Numbered from the stretch's first letter, positions 1 through 5,827 are shown. The stretch is 6,829 nucleotides of DNA from Nitrososphaeraceae archaeon (GCA_030038695.1 JASHSN010000418.1:1-6829); one strand, 5' to 3'. The notes: a model not told the origin generated them from the letters alone. Translations and numbers: made by a program.

Positions 1-212
1 AGTGTGCCATAGGCGAAAGTATTCGAGACTGAAAATAACGTTTGCAATTTATAATAGAAGGCGTTGATTGAGTGAACGGGAATATTTGAAGATAATTTCT
101 CGAATATGTAGGTGTAAGCATAGGCATTAGTAATAATACCATTGGCTTGAATAAGTGGTAGTATTATTGAAAGAAACAATACACTTCCAAATATTGATAC
201 TTTGAACTTCAT
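1..212 (-). CDS. Secreted or membrane-anchored protein, N-terminal part only (runs off the left edge)
   Basis: An open frame starts at ATG 212-210 and stays open for 70 codons to the window edge, so the C-terminus is missing. Residues 1-4 (MKFK) are basic. They are followed by a hydrophobic segment of about 18 residues (roughly 5-22: VSIFGSVLFLSIILPLIQ), then ANGIITNAYA at about 23-32. This is a classical signal peptide or N-anchor with a plausible cleavage site after the 'NAYA' at residue 32, an ending common in nitrososphaerial secreted proteins. The visible mature part has several aromatic residues (YTYIF, AFYYK) and matches no domain I recognise. The gene follows the BsuPI-like gene on the same strand after 167 bp. 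No strong TATA box is visible directly upstream. The signal peptide and uninterrupted frame support a real gene; the function is unknown. Confidence 0.6.
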   Translation of the reverse strand, partial: MKFKVSIFGSVLFLSIILPLIQANGIITNAYAYTYIFEKLSSNIPVHSINAFYYKLQTLFSVSNTFAYGT

Positions 213-379
213 TCGCAATTTAACTAAAATGAAATGACTACATCGAACTTAACAGTTATTACCTTGAAGTTCATACTTCGTCAACTCTTCCCAAAGTTTA
301 AACTACCCGCATCGTCGTAGTCATGACAACGAAGGAACGTGGATGACCAAATACGGCGCTAATTATATTCAGTCCTTTG
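213..379. other. Intergenic gap between two minus-strand genes
   Basis: This 167-bp stretch lies between the BsuPI-like gene and the signal-peptide gene at the left edge. I see no open frame with a convincing start, no RNA gene and no clear T-run terminator on the minus strand. It presumably holds the promoter of the left-edge gene, but no canonical TATA box stands out at the expected distance. Confidence 0.4.
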
Positions 380-895
380 TCAATCTGAGTTTATCGCAAA
401 TGTTGTAATAGCGGCCACTGATGGTATTTTGCTGGAATTGCTGCTGACTGATGTTCTAGCCGCATATGTCCCCGGTTGTACTTGCTTTCCATCAATATCC
501 TTTTGATCCCACTGAAATATTTTTGATTCGTTTGGCTTTAGTTGAGAGAGTACTTGTAATCCTAGTAACCCAGCCTTTTCTTGAGTTTTGGTATCTCGTA
601 TTGTTAAACCTAAGAGTGAATCAGGAAAATCTAGTGTATACTTCCCATCGTTCTTTACAGTAATGACAATCGTCTCCCCCGGCTTGTATGCTTGCTTGTT
701 ACTACTAATTTGCAGAATTGGATTATTACCACGCTGTATTATTACTGAAGTCGCTGTTTTCGCTCCATCTGCAGGAACATTTTGTGCATACGTCTGAAAT
801 AGCGAGTAGTTGAAGACAACATTAATCGATAGTATAAGAATCGGCAGGGCAATTATCAATACTTCCTTCAGTCTAAAATTAATTTCGATAGTCAT
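380..895 (-). CDS. Membrane-anchored or secreted protein with a BsuPI-like beta domain
   Basis: This 171-aa protein has a short charged N-terminus, a hydrophobic helix at about residues 11-29, and 'FQTYAQ' at 33-38, which looks like a signal-peptide end. Residues 59-165 form a predicted beta-sandwich. The pattern fits the BsuPI family (intracellular proteinase inhibitor fold, also common as an Ig-like extracellular module): a YKPGE turn at 70-74, 'VKNDGKYTLDFPDS' at 80-93, a 'LKPNES..FQWDQKD.DG' segment at 119-136, and 'VQPGTYAAR' at 139-147. The family assignment rests on motif layout, not a search. Protease inhibition is not implied; such domains often serve only as surface binding or structural modules. 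The start ATG at 895 overlaps the end of the upstream small ORF by 17 nt, and an AT-rich stretch at about 905-935 could supply an independent promoter. The stop is TGA at 380-382. Confidence 0.8.
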   Translation of the reverse strand: MTIEINFRLKEVLIIALPILILSINVVFNYSLFQTYAQNVPADGAKTATSVIIQRGNNPILQISSNKQAYKPGETIVITVKNDGKYTLDFPDSLLGLTIRDTKTQEKAGLLGLQVLSQLKPNESKIFQWDQKDIDGKQVQPGTYAARTSVSSNSSKIPSVAAITTFAINSD

Positions 896-1148
896 TGTAG
901 TTTAATACAATAAAATATATTAACTCTATTAAACGATTTCGCACAAATGTAAGGTATTTTGTAAGATAAATACATACATCTTTTTGTGATGACATTATCC
1001 CAATATGAGTAGCTAGTTCTACACTTATTACGTTCCGATCTTTAGGATGTTTCAGTATATGATCGACAATATTGATAGTAGCTGCAAAACAAGTGACGTT
1101 TTCGTAATCTCTGAGGTGTAGGATAAATGAGTAAACATCCCTGTCCAT
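879..1148 (-). CDS. Small hypothetical protein translationally linked to acs
   Basis: This 89-aa ORF starts at ATG 1148-1146, sharing one base with the acs stop (TAATG), an arrangement typical of translational coupling. It ends 17 nt inside the next gene. I do not recognise the family. The sequence looks mainly helical with three cysteines (20, 59 and one hydrophobic patch nearby), a central 'SVELATHIGIMSS' segment (42-54) that could be a helix-turn-helix, and a very hydrophobic C-terminus (about 73-83) ending in NYNDYRN. The C-terminal part coincides with the AT-rich presumed promoter of the BsuPI-like gene, so its composition may reflect promoter sequence rather than protein selection. Position in the cluster argues for a real gene; lack of recognisable homology argues for caution. 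No Shine-Dalgarno motif is seen. Confidence 0.45.
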   Translation of the reverse strand: MDRDVYSFILHLRDYENVTCFAATINIVDHILKHPKDRNVISVELATHIGIMSSQKDVCIYLTKYLTFVRNRLIELIYFIVLNYNDYRN

Positions 1149-3115
1149 TAGCCGACGGCTCTATGGAGGTCATCGTAAACTTGCCGCACTTCTTCTATTG
1201 ACCTTGCATCCTCTAGTGTACTTACGTCACCTATTGTCGATGATCCGCTCGATATCGATTTTAGTAATCTACGCATTATTTTTCCACTTCTGGTTTTTGG
1301 AAGTTTACCGACAAAATAAATTTCTCCAGGTGTCGCAATGGATCCTACTGTTTCCTTAATATGGCTGACAAGTTCGTTTCTCAGCTGTTGACCAGATTCT
1401 GATACGAATTCTGTACGCAATACCAGAAATGCAATAATAGATTCCCCTTTTTTCTCATCTGGTCGACTAGTTACTGCCGCCTCCGCAATCGCGGGGTGTG
1501 AGACAAAGGCACTTTCTAATTCGGCCGTGCCCAACCTGTGTCCTGCTATCTTAAGCACATCATCTGATCTACCTAGCAACCAGAGATAGCCGTCAGTATC
1601 ACAAAGTGCATAGTCACCAGTGAAGTACACATTGTTGACAAATTTTCTCCAGTAAGTATCCTGATATTTTTCATCGTCCTTCCAAAGTGTCATCAGCATT
1701 CCTGGCCAAGGTTTTCTGATCGCCAGGTATCCTTTTTTATCAGCGGCCGTTGGCTTTCCGTTCTCATCTACAACTACGGCGTCTATTCCAGGCAAAGAGA
1801 AGGTCCCAGAACCTGGTTTCATAGGGACCATTTCAATGCCACTACAGGAACTTATCATGACACCGCCCGTCTCCGTCTGCCACCATGTATCAACAATAGG
1901 ACAATTTTCCTTTCCAATAGTTTTAAAATACCACATCCATACCTCCGGATTAATCGGTTCACCAACAGTCCCCAAGAGACGTAGCGACGACAACTCGAAA
2001 GAATTAGGTATACTATCTCCAAATTTAAGGTACATTCGAAGAGCGGTAGGAGTAGTATATAGAATTGTGGCTCCATGCTTTTCAACTATATCCCAATATC
2101 TATCAGGTCTTGGATAATCGGGCGCTCCTTCATACATTATCTGAGTAGCACCGTGCATCAGTGGAGCATAAACTATGTAGCTATGACCTGTTACCCAACC
2201 AATATCAGCAGTACAAAAGAAAATGTCTTTCGTCGTAAAATCAAAAACCCATTTAGCTGTTGCGTATAGATAGGTCAAATAGCCACCAGTACTGTGTACG
2301 ACACCCTTGGGCTTACCTGTCGTACCAGAGGTGTACAGAATATACAATGGGTGCGTACTTTCTACATTTTCCGGCGCGCAGTACGGTAATGCATCTTCAA
2401 TTATGTCGTGCCACCACACACATTTGGGACTCATCTTAATGTTATTTGAAGCTCTTTTCAAGACTACAACATGTTCGACCGAAGGAGAAAAAGGAATCGC
2501 ATCATCGACAACTTTTTTCAATTCAATAAGTTTTCCCCTTCTAAAACCCCCATCCGCAGTGATTACCACCTTAGAATTTGAATCATTTACTCTATCGGAT
2601 AATGCCTGTCCACTGAAGCCAGAGAATACAACTGTATGTACGGCACCAATTCTTGCACATGCCAACATGGCGATTGGAAGTTCTGGCACCATCGGAAGAT
2701 AAATTGTCACACGATCGCCTTTCGTGACTCCCAAATTTTTCAGGGCATTCGCTAACTTGTTAACAGAACCATATAATTGAGAATAGGTAAATGATCTGCT
2801 TTCTTTATTTTCACCTTCCCAGATTATGGCAACCTTGTTTTTAAAATCAGAGTCTATATGTCTATCAAGACAGTTGACAGATGCATTTAATACTCCACCA
2901 ACGAACCATTTGTAGAAGGGAGGATGAGATGAGTCTAATACTTTGTCCCAGTGTTTAAACCAACTTAGACTTTTTGCTTGTTCTGCCCAGAACTGCTCAG
3001 GATTTTCCAAAGCTTGACTTTTCATTTTATCGAGCTTTTTTCCTTGTAAGCTTATTCTCATTTTTTCACTCTGTTCATAAATCCTGGAAAGTTTAATAAA
3101 ATTTTCATTAGTCAT
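1148..3115 (-). CDS. acs: Acetyl-CoA synthetase, AMP-forming
   Basis: This 655-aa cytoplasmic enzyme activates acetate with ATP and CoA to give acetyl-CoA, AMP and pyrophosphate; length matches the Acs family (about 650). It shows the full adenylate-forming set: the P-loop YTSGTTGKPKG (261-271), GEP (385-387), the DTWWQTETGG motif (409-418), FTGD (498-501), the hinge region GRSDDVLKIAGHRLG (515-529), and PKTRSGKIMRR (606-616). In the last motif K612 corresponds to the catalytic lysine that is reversibly acetylated in bacterial Acs. W412 corresponds to the tryptophan that limits the acyl pocket to acetate or propionate, so a short-chain substrate is expected. In this lineage a related enzyme could also activate 3-hydroxypropionate for the 3HP/4HB carbon-fixation cycle; this cannot be excluded from sequence. 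It heads a probable minus-strand operon and is divergent from the winged-helix gene. The start ATG at 3115 is supported by a TATA-like box about 28 nt upstream, implying a leaderless mRNA. Confidence 0.96.
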   Translation of the reverse strand: MTNENFIKLSRIYEQSEKMRISLQGKKLDKMKSQALENPEQFWAEQAKSLSWFKHWDKVLDSSHPPFYKWFVGGVLNASVNCLDRHIDSDFKNKVAIIWEGENKESRSFTYSQLYGSVNKLANALKNLGVTKGDRVTIYLPMVPELPIAMLACARIGAVHTVVFSGFSGQALSDRVNDSNSKVVITADGGFRRGKLIELKKVVDDAIPFSPSVEHVVVLKRASNNIKMSPKCVWWHDIIEDALPYCAPENVESTHPLYILYTSGTTGKPKGVVHSTGGYLTYLYATAKWVFDFTTKDIFFCTADIGWVTGHSYIVYAPLMHGATQIMYEGAPDYPRPDRYWDIVEKHGATILYTTPTALRMYLKFGDSIPNSFELSSLRLLGTVGEPINPEVWMWYFKTIGKENCPIVDTWWQTETGGVMISSCSGIEMVPMKPGSGTFSLPGIDAVVVDENGKPTAADKKGYLAIRKPWPGMLMTLWKDDEKYQDTYWRKFVNNVYFTGDYALCDTDGYLWLLGRSDDVLKIAGHRLGTAELESAFVSHPAIAEAAVTSRPDEKKGESIIAFLVLRTEFVSESGQQLRNELVSHIKETVGSIATPGEIYFVGKLPKTRSGKIMRRLLKSISSGSSTIGDVSTLEDARSIEEVRQVYDDLHRAVG

Positions 3116-3136
3116 ATCTGATAACTATGAGAAAAG

Positions 3137-3148
3137 AATTTTTAAATG
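3137..3148 (-). promoter_or_regulatory. TATA-like box of acs
   Basis: Read on the minus strand this is CATTTAAAAATT, centred about 28 nt before the acs ATG. With the usual archaeal spacing (TATA centre near -26/-27), transcription would start at or within a few bases of the start codon, giving a leaderless transcript. A second box, CTATATAAATG on the minus strand at about 3208-3218, could drive a longer leader of about 70 nt. Confidence 0.5.
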
Positions 3149-3292
3149 TGTTTGTATGTAAATGCTGGTATGTAAAGCGAATTAGGTCGTGACGTATTAG
3201 TATAACATTTATATAGAAGTGGATTTTTAGTAGTAATCAAAGCTATAAAGTGTAATATTAAGCCGGAATATTGTTACTACAAAATGTGTCAA

Positions 3293-3302
3293 TATATTAA
3301 AA
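3293..3302 (+). promoter_or_regulatory. TATA-like box of the winged-helix gene
   Basis: The sequence TATATTAAAA lies with its centre about 30 nt before the GTG start at 3328, so the transcript would have almost no leader. This supports the GTG as the true start, since no Shine-Dalgarno motif is present. The 212-bp region between 3116 and 3327 thus carries divergent promoters for acs and this gene. Confidence 0.5.
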
Positions 3303-3327
3303 TAAACAAATCCAGTGTATTTTAATT

Positions 3328-3591
3328 GTGAAATACAGAAGCAGAACAGAAATAGTAGCGATGATCCTAGAGGCAGCAAACGGCGGGGCTACAAAGACAA
3401 AAATCATGTATAAGGCGTTTCTCAGCTATGCACAGCTACGGGAATATCTTTCGGTGCTTATTGAAAACACTTTGTTGGAGTACTTGGAGGGTTCTCAAAC
3501 ATACAAAACAACTGAGAAGGGATTAAACTTCCTAAAGATGCACAACGAGATAGGAGAACTTTTGCAGACTTCTACAAACCAAGGAAAGTAG
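3328..3591 (+). CDS. Small winged-helix DNA-binding protein (HTH_45 type)
   Basis: This 87-aa protein starts with GTG and resembles the archaeal single-domain winged-helix family abundant in Nitrososphaeria (Pfam HTH_45-like). Helix 1 is about residues 5-17 (SRTEIVAMILEAA) and is followed by the characteristic NGGATKTKIMYKA (18-30). The recognition-helix region is SYAQLREYLSVLIE (33-46), then LLEY and a wing with TYKTTEKGLNFLK (58-70). It is cytoplasmic and probably a transcription factor; the target is not deducible. It is transcribed divergently from acs, so it could regulate acs, but these small regulators are numerous and adjacency alone is weak evidence. A T-rich terminator follows directly. 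It converges on cdvA. Confidence 0.88.
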   Translation: MKYRSRTEIVAMILEAANGGATKTKIMYKAFLSYAQLREYLSVLIENTLLEYLEGSQTYKTTEKGLNFLKMHNEIGELLQTSTNQGK

Positions 3592-3606
3592 GATAAACAA
3601 CACACC

Positions 3607-3651
3607 TTTTTCCTTAGTTAGTTTTTAATTTTCCCCTTCCTTTTCTTTATT
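3607..3651 (+). terminator. T-rich transcription terminator after the winged-helix gene
   Basis: Beginning 16 nt after the TAG stop are several T-runs (T5 at 3607-3611, T5 at 3622-3626, then T4 and mixed pyrimidines to 3651) with no strong hairpin. This is the usual form of intrinsic termination in archaea. It lies between two convergent genes; on the opposite strand it is purine-rich, so it would not serve cdvA. Confidence 0.6.
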
Positions 3652-3668
3652 GATCTGGTGCCGAAAAT

Positions 3669-4496
3669 TTATTCATTTTGAATAACCTGGTTAAGCCAGC
3701 TTGAGTCCGAGTCTGATTCACGTTTAGTAGTTTTCGCTATTATTTTATCTTCGGAATTTTCAGGCCGGTCGACTCTATGTTCACTCGCATCTGCATTTAC
3801 GAGTTGTGGGGTCAACTCTAAGTGTTGTCGGGATGATTCTCCGGTAATCGCTTTTGAATCTGACGTACTTGTAGTAGTAGGCAGTTTCGGTGTCAAAGCA
3901 ATATTTTCCAAAGTTTGTTGTGAAAGTTTCGTTTTAACACTATTAATTTCAGATTTTTCGATACTGATACGCTCTATCAGTTCATTACTATGCGTACTAA
4001 TTTGTTGATATGCATCCTCAGTTATCTCGTTGCTTCTAAATTGTAATTTTGCGTCAAACAACACCGTTTTGATGCTCCTGTTTTCCCTCTCTAATTCATT
4101 CAATCTCGCTTGTAATTCCTCACTAGCAGTTTTCTCATTCTCGACAAGATCATGGAGCCGCTTTTCGTATTTTAAATAGACCAATTCAGCATCATCCTTC
4201 ATCAAATCATTTTCTGCAACGATATCTTGCAATCCCCTTATTCGTTGCAGAGTAAGGTTTTTTTGCCGCAATAGCTTTTGAGCGTCCAATCTCCATCTGG
4301 GAATGAAGATTACGTAATCCCCTTGGACTAATAGCTGTTCATAAGGTAATTGTTTTAAACCTGCAGAACCGCAATCCACTCCGACAGATTCAATTGAACC
4401 ATCAATATCTGTTATTATACCAACCACTTTTCCCATGAAAGTGCCGTACATATCCTTGACTTGCTTGCCCACGAATTCGAGCTTGAGTTCGCTCAT
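3669..4496 (-). CDS. cdvA: Cell division protein CdvA
   Basis: This 275-aa protein matches the layout of CdvA, the archaeal-specific component of the Cdv (ESCRT-III-like) division machinery that binds DNA and membrane and recruits CdvB. Residues about 5-70 form a PRC-barrel-like beta domain (FVGKQVKDMYGTFMGKVVGI, then a DYVIFIPRWRLDA exit). Residues about 72-200 are a charged helical or coiled-coil segment with long heptad-like stretches (e.g. EELQARLNELERENRSIK). Residues about 201-262 are a low-complexity linker rich in T, S, E and D. The C-terminal tail DSDSSWLNQVIQNE (262-275) looks like a conserved terminal peptide; by analogy with the ESCRT-III-binding C-terminal peptide of crenarchaeal CdvA it may bind CdvB (inference). 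The gene is monocistronic here, with no cdvB or cdvC beside it, as is usual for thaumarchaea. Start ATG 4496 is followed immediately by the conserved barrel; a weak TATA-like box lies about 23 nt upstream. Confidence 0.9.
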   Translation of the reverse strand: MSELKLEFVGKQVKDMYGTFMGKVVGIITDIDGSIESVGVDCGSAGLKQLPYEQLLVQGDYVIFIPRWRLDAQKLLRQKNLTLQRIRGLQDIVAENDLMKDDAELVYLKYEKRLHDLVENEKTASEELQARLNELERENRSIKTVLFDAKLQFRSNEITEDAYQQISTHSNELIERISIEKSEINSVKTKLSQQTLENIALTPKLPTTTSTSDSKAITGESSRQHLELTPQLVNADASEHRVDRPENSEDKIIAKTTKRESDSDSSWLNQVIQNE

Positions 4497-4514
4497 GCAA
4501 ATGAATTTGTAGAT

Positions 4515-4525
4515 ACGTATAATGG
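4515..4525 (-). promoter_or_regulatory. Weak TATA-like box of cdvA
   Basis: Read on the minus strand this is CATTATACGTA, centred about 23-24 nt before the cdvA ATG, slightly closer than ideal. If used, the message would be leaderless. No Shine-Dalgarno motif precedes the ATG. Confidence 0.35.
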
Positions 4526-4783
4526 TGACGGTGTCAAAATTGTTGTATCATTTAGTAAGACCAATTTGCCAGATAAAGATGCCAAGCCGTGGCAGTTGGA
4601 TAAAGTAGAAAATACACCATGTCTATAGGGTTGGCGTATCCAGGATCACGTATGACAGGATGAGATACATTCTCACCAATGCTGACGAAGATACTAATCA
4701 ATCCCTACGTTAGGCTACGTTCAGGATGAAGATACTGGAAAGAAGCATACACCAATTCGAATCAGGACCGTCTAGGAACAGCT

Positions 4784-4804
4784 CGTTACGTAGCGTACGT
4801 TACG
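4784..4804. repeat. Imperfect palindrome with ACGT cores
   Basis: The arms CGTTACGTA and TACGTTACG flank a 3-bp centre (GCG); 8 of 9 arm positions pair. The heptamer CGTTACG also occurs as a direct repeat at both ends. It could be a binding site for a dimeric regulator, but nothing shows which gene it would serve (cdvA 288 bp away, the 159-aa gene 202 bp away). Confidence 0.4.
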
Positions 4805-4965
4805 AAAAATTCCAGTTCCTATAAGGTCTCATGCAAATGAGTAGGGATCTGCTGAGGATGGCATACAACATGGAACTATATTCTATTGTCTATAGAGATG
4901 TCATTATTCACCAATTTTACGCATTACATGGTTTTACAAGGCACACAGGCCCATTGAATACCAAC

Positions 4966-4990
4966 ATATATATATTGTATACTCTAAAAT
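4966..4990 (+). promoter_or_regulatory. Promoter region of the 159-aa gene
   Basis: A strong TATA-like run (ATATATATAT, 4966-4975) is centred about 35 nt before the ATG at 5006, predicting a leader of about 8 nt. A second AT-rich box (TATACTCTAAAA, from 4979) is about 22-24 nt before the ATG and would give a leaderless message. Either is compatible with archaeal transcription initiation. Confidence 0.5.
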
Positions 4991-5005
4991 CATAGCTGAA
5001 ATAAG

Positions 5006-5485
5006 ATGGTAGAGAATAAATCCAAAGACGACAATGTTATTACAACAAGGTCAGTGGAATTAGATAATTTATACGATAGAGTAAAACAAAACTACATTAG
5101 AATAGTAGAGGAATTTACAAAAGCTCAGCCGCAATATACGCAATCCGTCTCTAATTTACAACTTGATTATGTAGCCGCGGCGAAGAATACCATCCAGAAT
5201 ATGGTTTCAGCTCAAAAGATGGTAGCAAGTAACTGGAACTTTCCCATAGGAACACCACAATACACAGATGAGTTTATAAAGAAATCAAACGAAATCACAG
5301 AGAACATAGTTAGTGCTGTTCGTATCAACAACCAGCTGACTGTCAATGCAATAAATGCGGCGGCAGAAAACTTCAGAGCTCTTAATCGAACATTCGAGTC
5401 TGTGACAGAATTTAACACAAACGCAGGAAAGGCTTGGAGTTCATTCCTGACAGTACAACAACAACAGTTCCTCCGCAAACAATAG
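5006..5485 (+). CDS. Helical hypothetical protein, possibly phasin-like
   Basis: This 159-aa soluble protein has no signal peptide or membrane segment. After a polar N-terminus (1-15) it appears almost entirely alpha-helical and amphipathic: about 17-75, a break at NWNFPIGTPQYT (76-87), then about 88-155. It is rich in N, Q, A, T and S, has no cysteine, and ends in a glutamine run (QQQQ, 151-154). Alternating hydrophobic spacing suggests a helical bundle or coiled-coil oligomer. The size, helix content and Ala/Gln/Phe pattern recall phasins, the coat proteins of polyhydroxyalkanoate granules. Several Nitrososphaerales encode PHA synthase, but there is no PHA gene in this window, so this remains a guess. 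It has its own promoter and terminator, so it is probably a single-gene unit. Codon use and length support a real gene. Confidence 0.82.
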   Translation: MVENKSKDDNVITTRSVELDNLYDRVKQNYIRIVEEFTKAQPQYTQSVSNLQLDYVAAAKNTIQNMVSAQKMVASNWNFPIGTPQYTDEFIKKSNEITENIVSAVRINNQLTVNAINAAAENFRALNRTFESVTEFNTNAGKAWSSFLTVQQQQFLRKQ

Positions 5486-5510
5486 TTTTTTCTTCTTCAT
5501 TTTTCTGTCT
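5486..5510 (+). terminator. T-rich terminator after the 159-aa gene
   Basis: Six T residues follow the TAG stop directly, then a pyrimidine-rich stretch with a further T5 run. No hairpin is needed in archaeal intrinsic termination. The placement immediately after the stop supports a short monocistronic transcript. Confidence 0.6.
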
Positions 5511-5677
5511 TGCAGCATCACATTCTTTGAATTAACAAAATATCCTTTTCCTGTGTTTGAAATATTCAAAAGTGGAATTGATTCGGAACAAAATTCAATA
5601 TGGTATTTCAGACCGTCAGTTACGGCTCAATTTCATACATTGAATTAATTTTAAAAATGATGAGGGAAATGATTTCG

Positions 5678-5827
5678 TTAACTAACACCTGCAGGTGAAT
5701 GTTTATTTTCGCTATGCTCCATCCTATTATGAGCATTTAACGTGTCAATATTATCAAAAATTATTTTGCAAATATTACATCAATGTTGCTTTACGGTAGT
5801 GGAAGTCGAAGGGGATGATGCAGACAT
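5678..5827 (-). pseudogene. Small C2H2 zinc-finger protein interrupted by an in-frame TGA
   Basis: Reading from ATG 5827-5825 gives 49 codons to TAA 5680-5678, with TGA at codon 16 (5782-5780). The N-terminus is a Ser/Thr-rich leader (MSASSPSTSTTVKQH). Directly after the TGA comes a complete classical zinc finger: C17-X2-C20, F24, L30, H33-X4-H38 (spacing C-X2-C-X12-H-X4-H with the core F and L in place). The tail (HSENKHSPAGVS) resembles, from memory, the tails of short nitrososphaerial C2H2 proteins. The frame, start, finger and tail are consistent with a gene broken by one substitution. The stop sits at the variable position just before the first Cys, and H15 occupies the place of the usual aromatic residue. 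Without readthrough only 15 residues are made; the next ATG (codon 36) lies inside the finger, after its first His. AT-rich boxes at 5841-5848 and 5854-5863 and an AGGA 9-12 nt upstream could serve expression. Sequencing error or UGA recoding are alternatives. Confidence 0.65.

Larger units (their letters stand above)
4497..5005. other. 509-bp gap upstream of cdvA: broken coding-like frames and ACGT-core motifs
   Basis: No intact gene with a credible start is visible on either strand. Three coding-like pieces lie on the plus strand: an open frame entering from the antisense of cdvA and ending at TAG 4626-4628, a second in another frame at about 4617-4712 (contains TYDRMRYILTNADEDTN), and a third back in the first frame from 4713 (GYVQDEDTGKKHTPIRIRTV). 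They could be remnants of a decayed gene or chance. ACGT-core motifs are concentrated between 4515 and 4801. A TTCGAATC at about 4756 recalls a tRNA T-loop, but the flanks do not pair, so no tRNA is called. The right end holds the promoter of the 159-aa gene. Confidence 0.4.

Noticed and set aside
2307..2702. 131-aa plus-strand ORF within acs
   Set aside because: It is antisense to conserved Acs motifs; the frame is open only as a by-product of the coding strand.
4748..4768. TTCGAATC, resembling a tRNA T-loop
   Set aside because: Flanking bases do not form a T-stem, and no anticodon arm or acceptor stem can be drawn.
4726..4824. 32-codon plus-strand ORF (MKILERSIHQFE...)
   Set aside because: It is short, shows no recognisable motif, has no promoter at the right distance, and overlaps the palindromic repeat.
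5212..5478. 88-aa minus-strand ORF inside the 159-aa gene
   Set aside because: It is the antisense shadow of a well-supported gene; its poly-Cys start is the reverse of the glutamine codons.
5441..5626. Minus-strand open frame with protein-like text (YHIEFCSESIPLLNISNTG)
   Set aside because: It has no start codon near its beginning, contains the T-rich terminator of the 159-aa gene read as poly-lysine, and ends inside that gene antisense. It is at best a relic.
5686..5697. 12-bp perfect palindrome CACCTGCAGGTG
   Set aside because: It lies in the tail of the zinc-finger frame, where it encodes the SPAGV segment; coding explains it sufficiently.
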